64,000 nucleotides of DNA, from contig NC_092567.1 of the NCBI RefSeq assembly GCF_037975245.1, positions 14,834,876-14,898,875 of the forward strand. Reading direction: 5' to 3'. The stretch is from Apostichopus japonicus (Eukaryota > Echinodermata > Holothuroidea > Aspidochirotida > Stichopodidae). The translations under genes and the position numbers were made by a program. The first letter of the stretch is position 1. Each line of letters starts with the position of its first letter. A model generated the notes under the pieces. The model made no database searches. It was not told the origin of the DNA and saw nothing but the letters and a program-made list of their open reading frames with translations. Positions 63,651-64,000 of the stretch are shown one piece after another.

Positions 63651-64000
63651 TAAAGGCATTGAAGACTTGCCCCAAACAATGTGCGGTCATCTGAAAAAGT
63701 TTACTTTCTGTTGCTTGCAAGTGACATTTTGTTTGTGTCGCTACAAAATGCTGACAGAAATGAAACGTGATACCTTGTTATCTTTAGTTGGACCGTCTTT
63801 AGAGATATCCATCGCTGTATCGTTTGTACACTGTGCTGTGGGTATTGACAGCAGCTTGTATGTACAAACTGTACACTAGTGTCTAATTACCAAGCTGTGT
63901 ATTTTCTGGGATCGATGGTGGTGTCTTACACTTCTGTTACACCTCATTCCAAACTAGGTCAGATTACCGGCATTAGACATTCCTTTTTGCGCGAGTCTTC
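63651..64000 (+). repeat. Dispersed repeat, copy 2, cut by the window end
   Basis: Starting at 'gcattgaagacttgcccc' it matches 2885-3262 in the same orientation with moderate divergence. The 5' end follows 'ttaaag', compatible with a TTAA-targeted insertion, but the 3' border is outside the window. Confidence 0.7.

Overview
This is eukaryotic, AT-rich genomic DNA. It has many short exons separated by long introns with GT/AG boundaries, many poly-G and poly-C tracts and AT microsatellites, and a dense load of small DNA transposons, SINE-like repeats and minisatellites. There is no bacterial operon structure. The two recognisable genes, homologues of SPT2 (SPTY2D1) and KIAA0930, are ordinary animal genes. 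The repeat landscape suggests a marine invertebrate, perhaps an echinoderm or another invertebrate deuterostome. That placement is inference; the gene calls do not depend on it.

Layout: (1) 1-2400 is non-coding, with one dispersed repeat. (2) 2402?-12741 (+) is the C-terminal part of a large, Ser/Thr-Pro-rich, probably nuclear protein. Eight introns join with matching phases and the gene ends at a TGA inside a 78-bp minisatellite. (3) 13-23 kb is intergenic, with two tandem duplications, a tRNA-like SINE and a GGCC-hairpin minisatellite. (4) 23308-24827 (-) is a small unrecognised two-exon gene. (5) 26.7-27.8 kb is a 67-bp satellite array with higher-order structure, followed by the 3' end of a non-LTR retrotransposon. 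(6) 30860-44265 (-) is a complete nine-exon KIAA0930 (DUF2045) homologue of 446 codons. Its last exon encodes only about 11 residues and is cut off from the rest by an intron that holds a 1.7-kb minisatellite with a 627-bp internal duplication. Its introns 1 and 2 also hold a hAT-like element with a perfect 8-bp target duplication and a TTAA-flanked inverted-repeat element. (7) 44.3-46.6 kb, directly upstream of that gene, is a head-to-head (palindromic) array of about 225-bp units. (8) 46.65-48.0 kb is another inverted-repeat element. (9) 51206-59740 (+) is a complete six-exon SPT2/SPTY2D1 homologue of 655 residues. Its middle region carries seven G-W-L-(D/G) motifs and a 12-residue Ser-Arg-rich triplicate. 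Its introns hold a duplicated 5' splice site, a 55-bp repeat and a hAT-like element with an 8-bp target duplication. (10) 59.7-64 kb is 3' UTR and intergenic DNA, ending in a second copy of a repeat also present at 2.9 kb.

The genes are unrelated neighbours. SPT2 is a histone H3/H4 chaperone, KIAA0930 has no established function, and the first gene looks like a CDK-type phosphorylation substrate. I see no gene cluster, CRISPR array, rRNA or canonical tRNA. The most unusual material is the set of tandem, palindromic and higher-order repeats and the GWLD repeat expansion inside SPT2.
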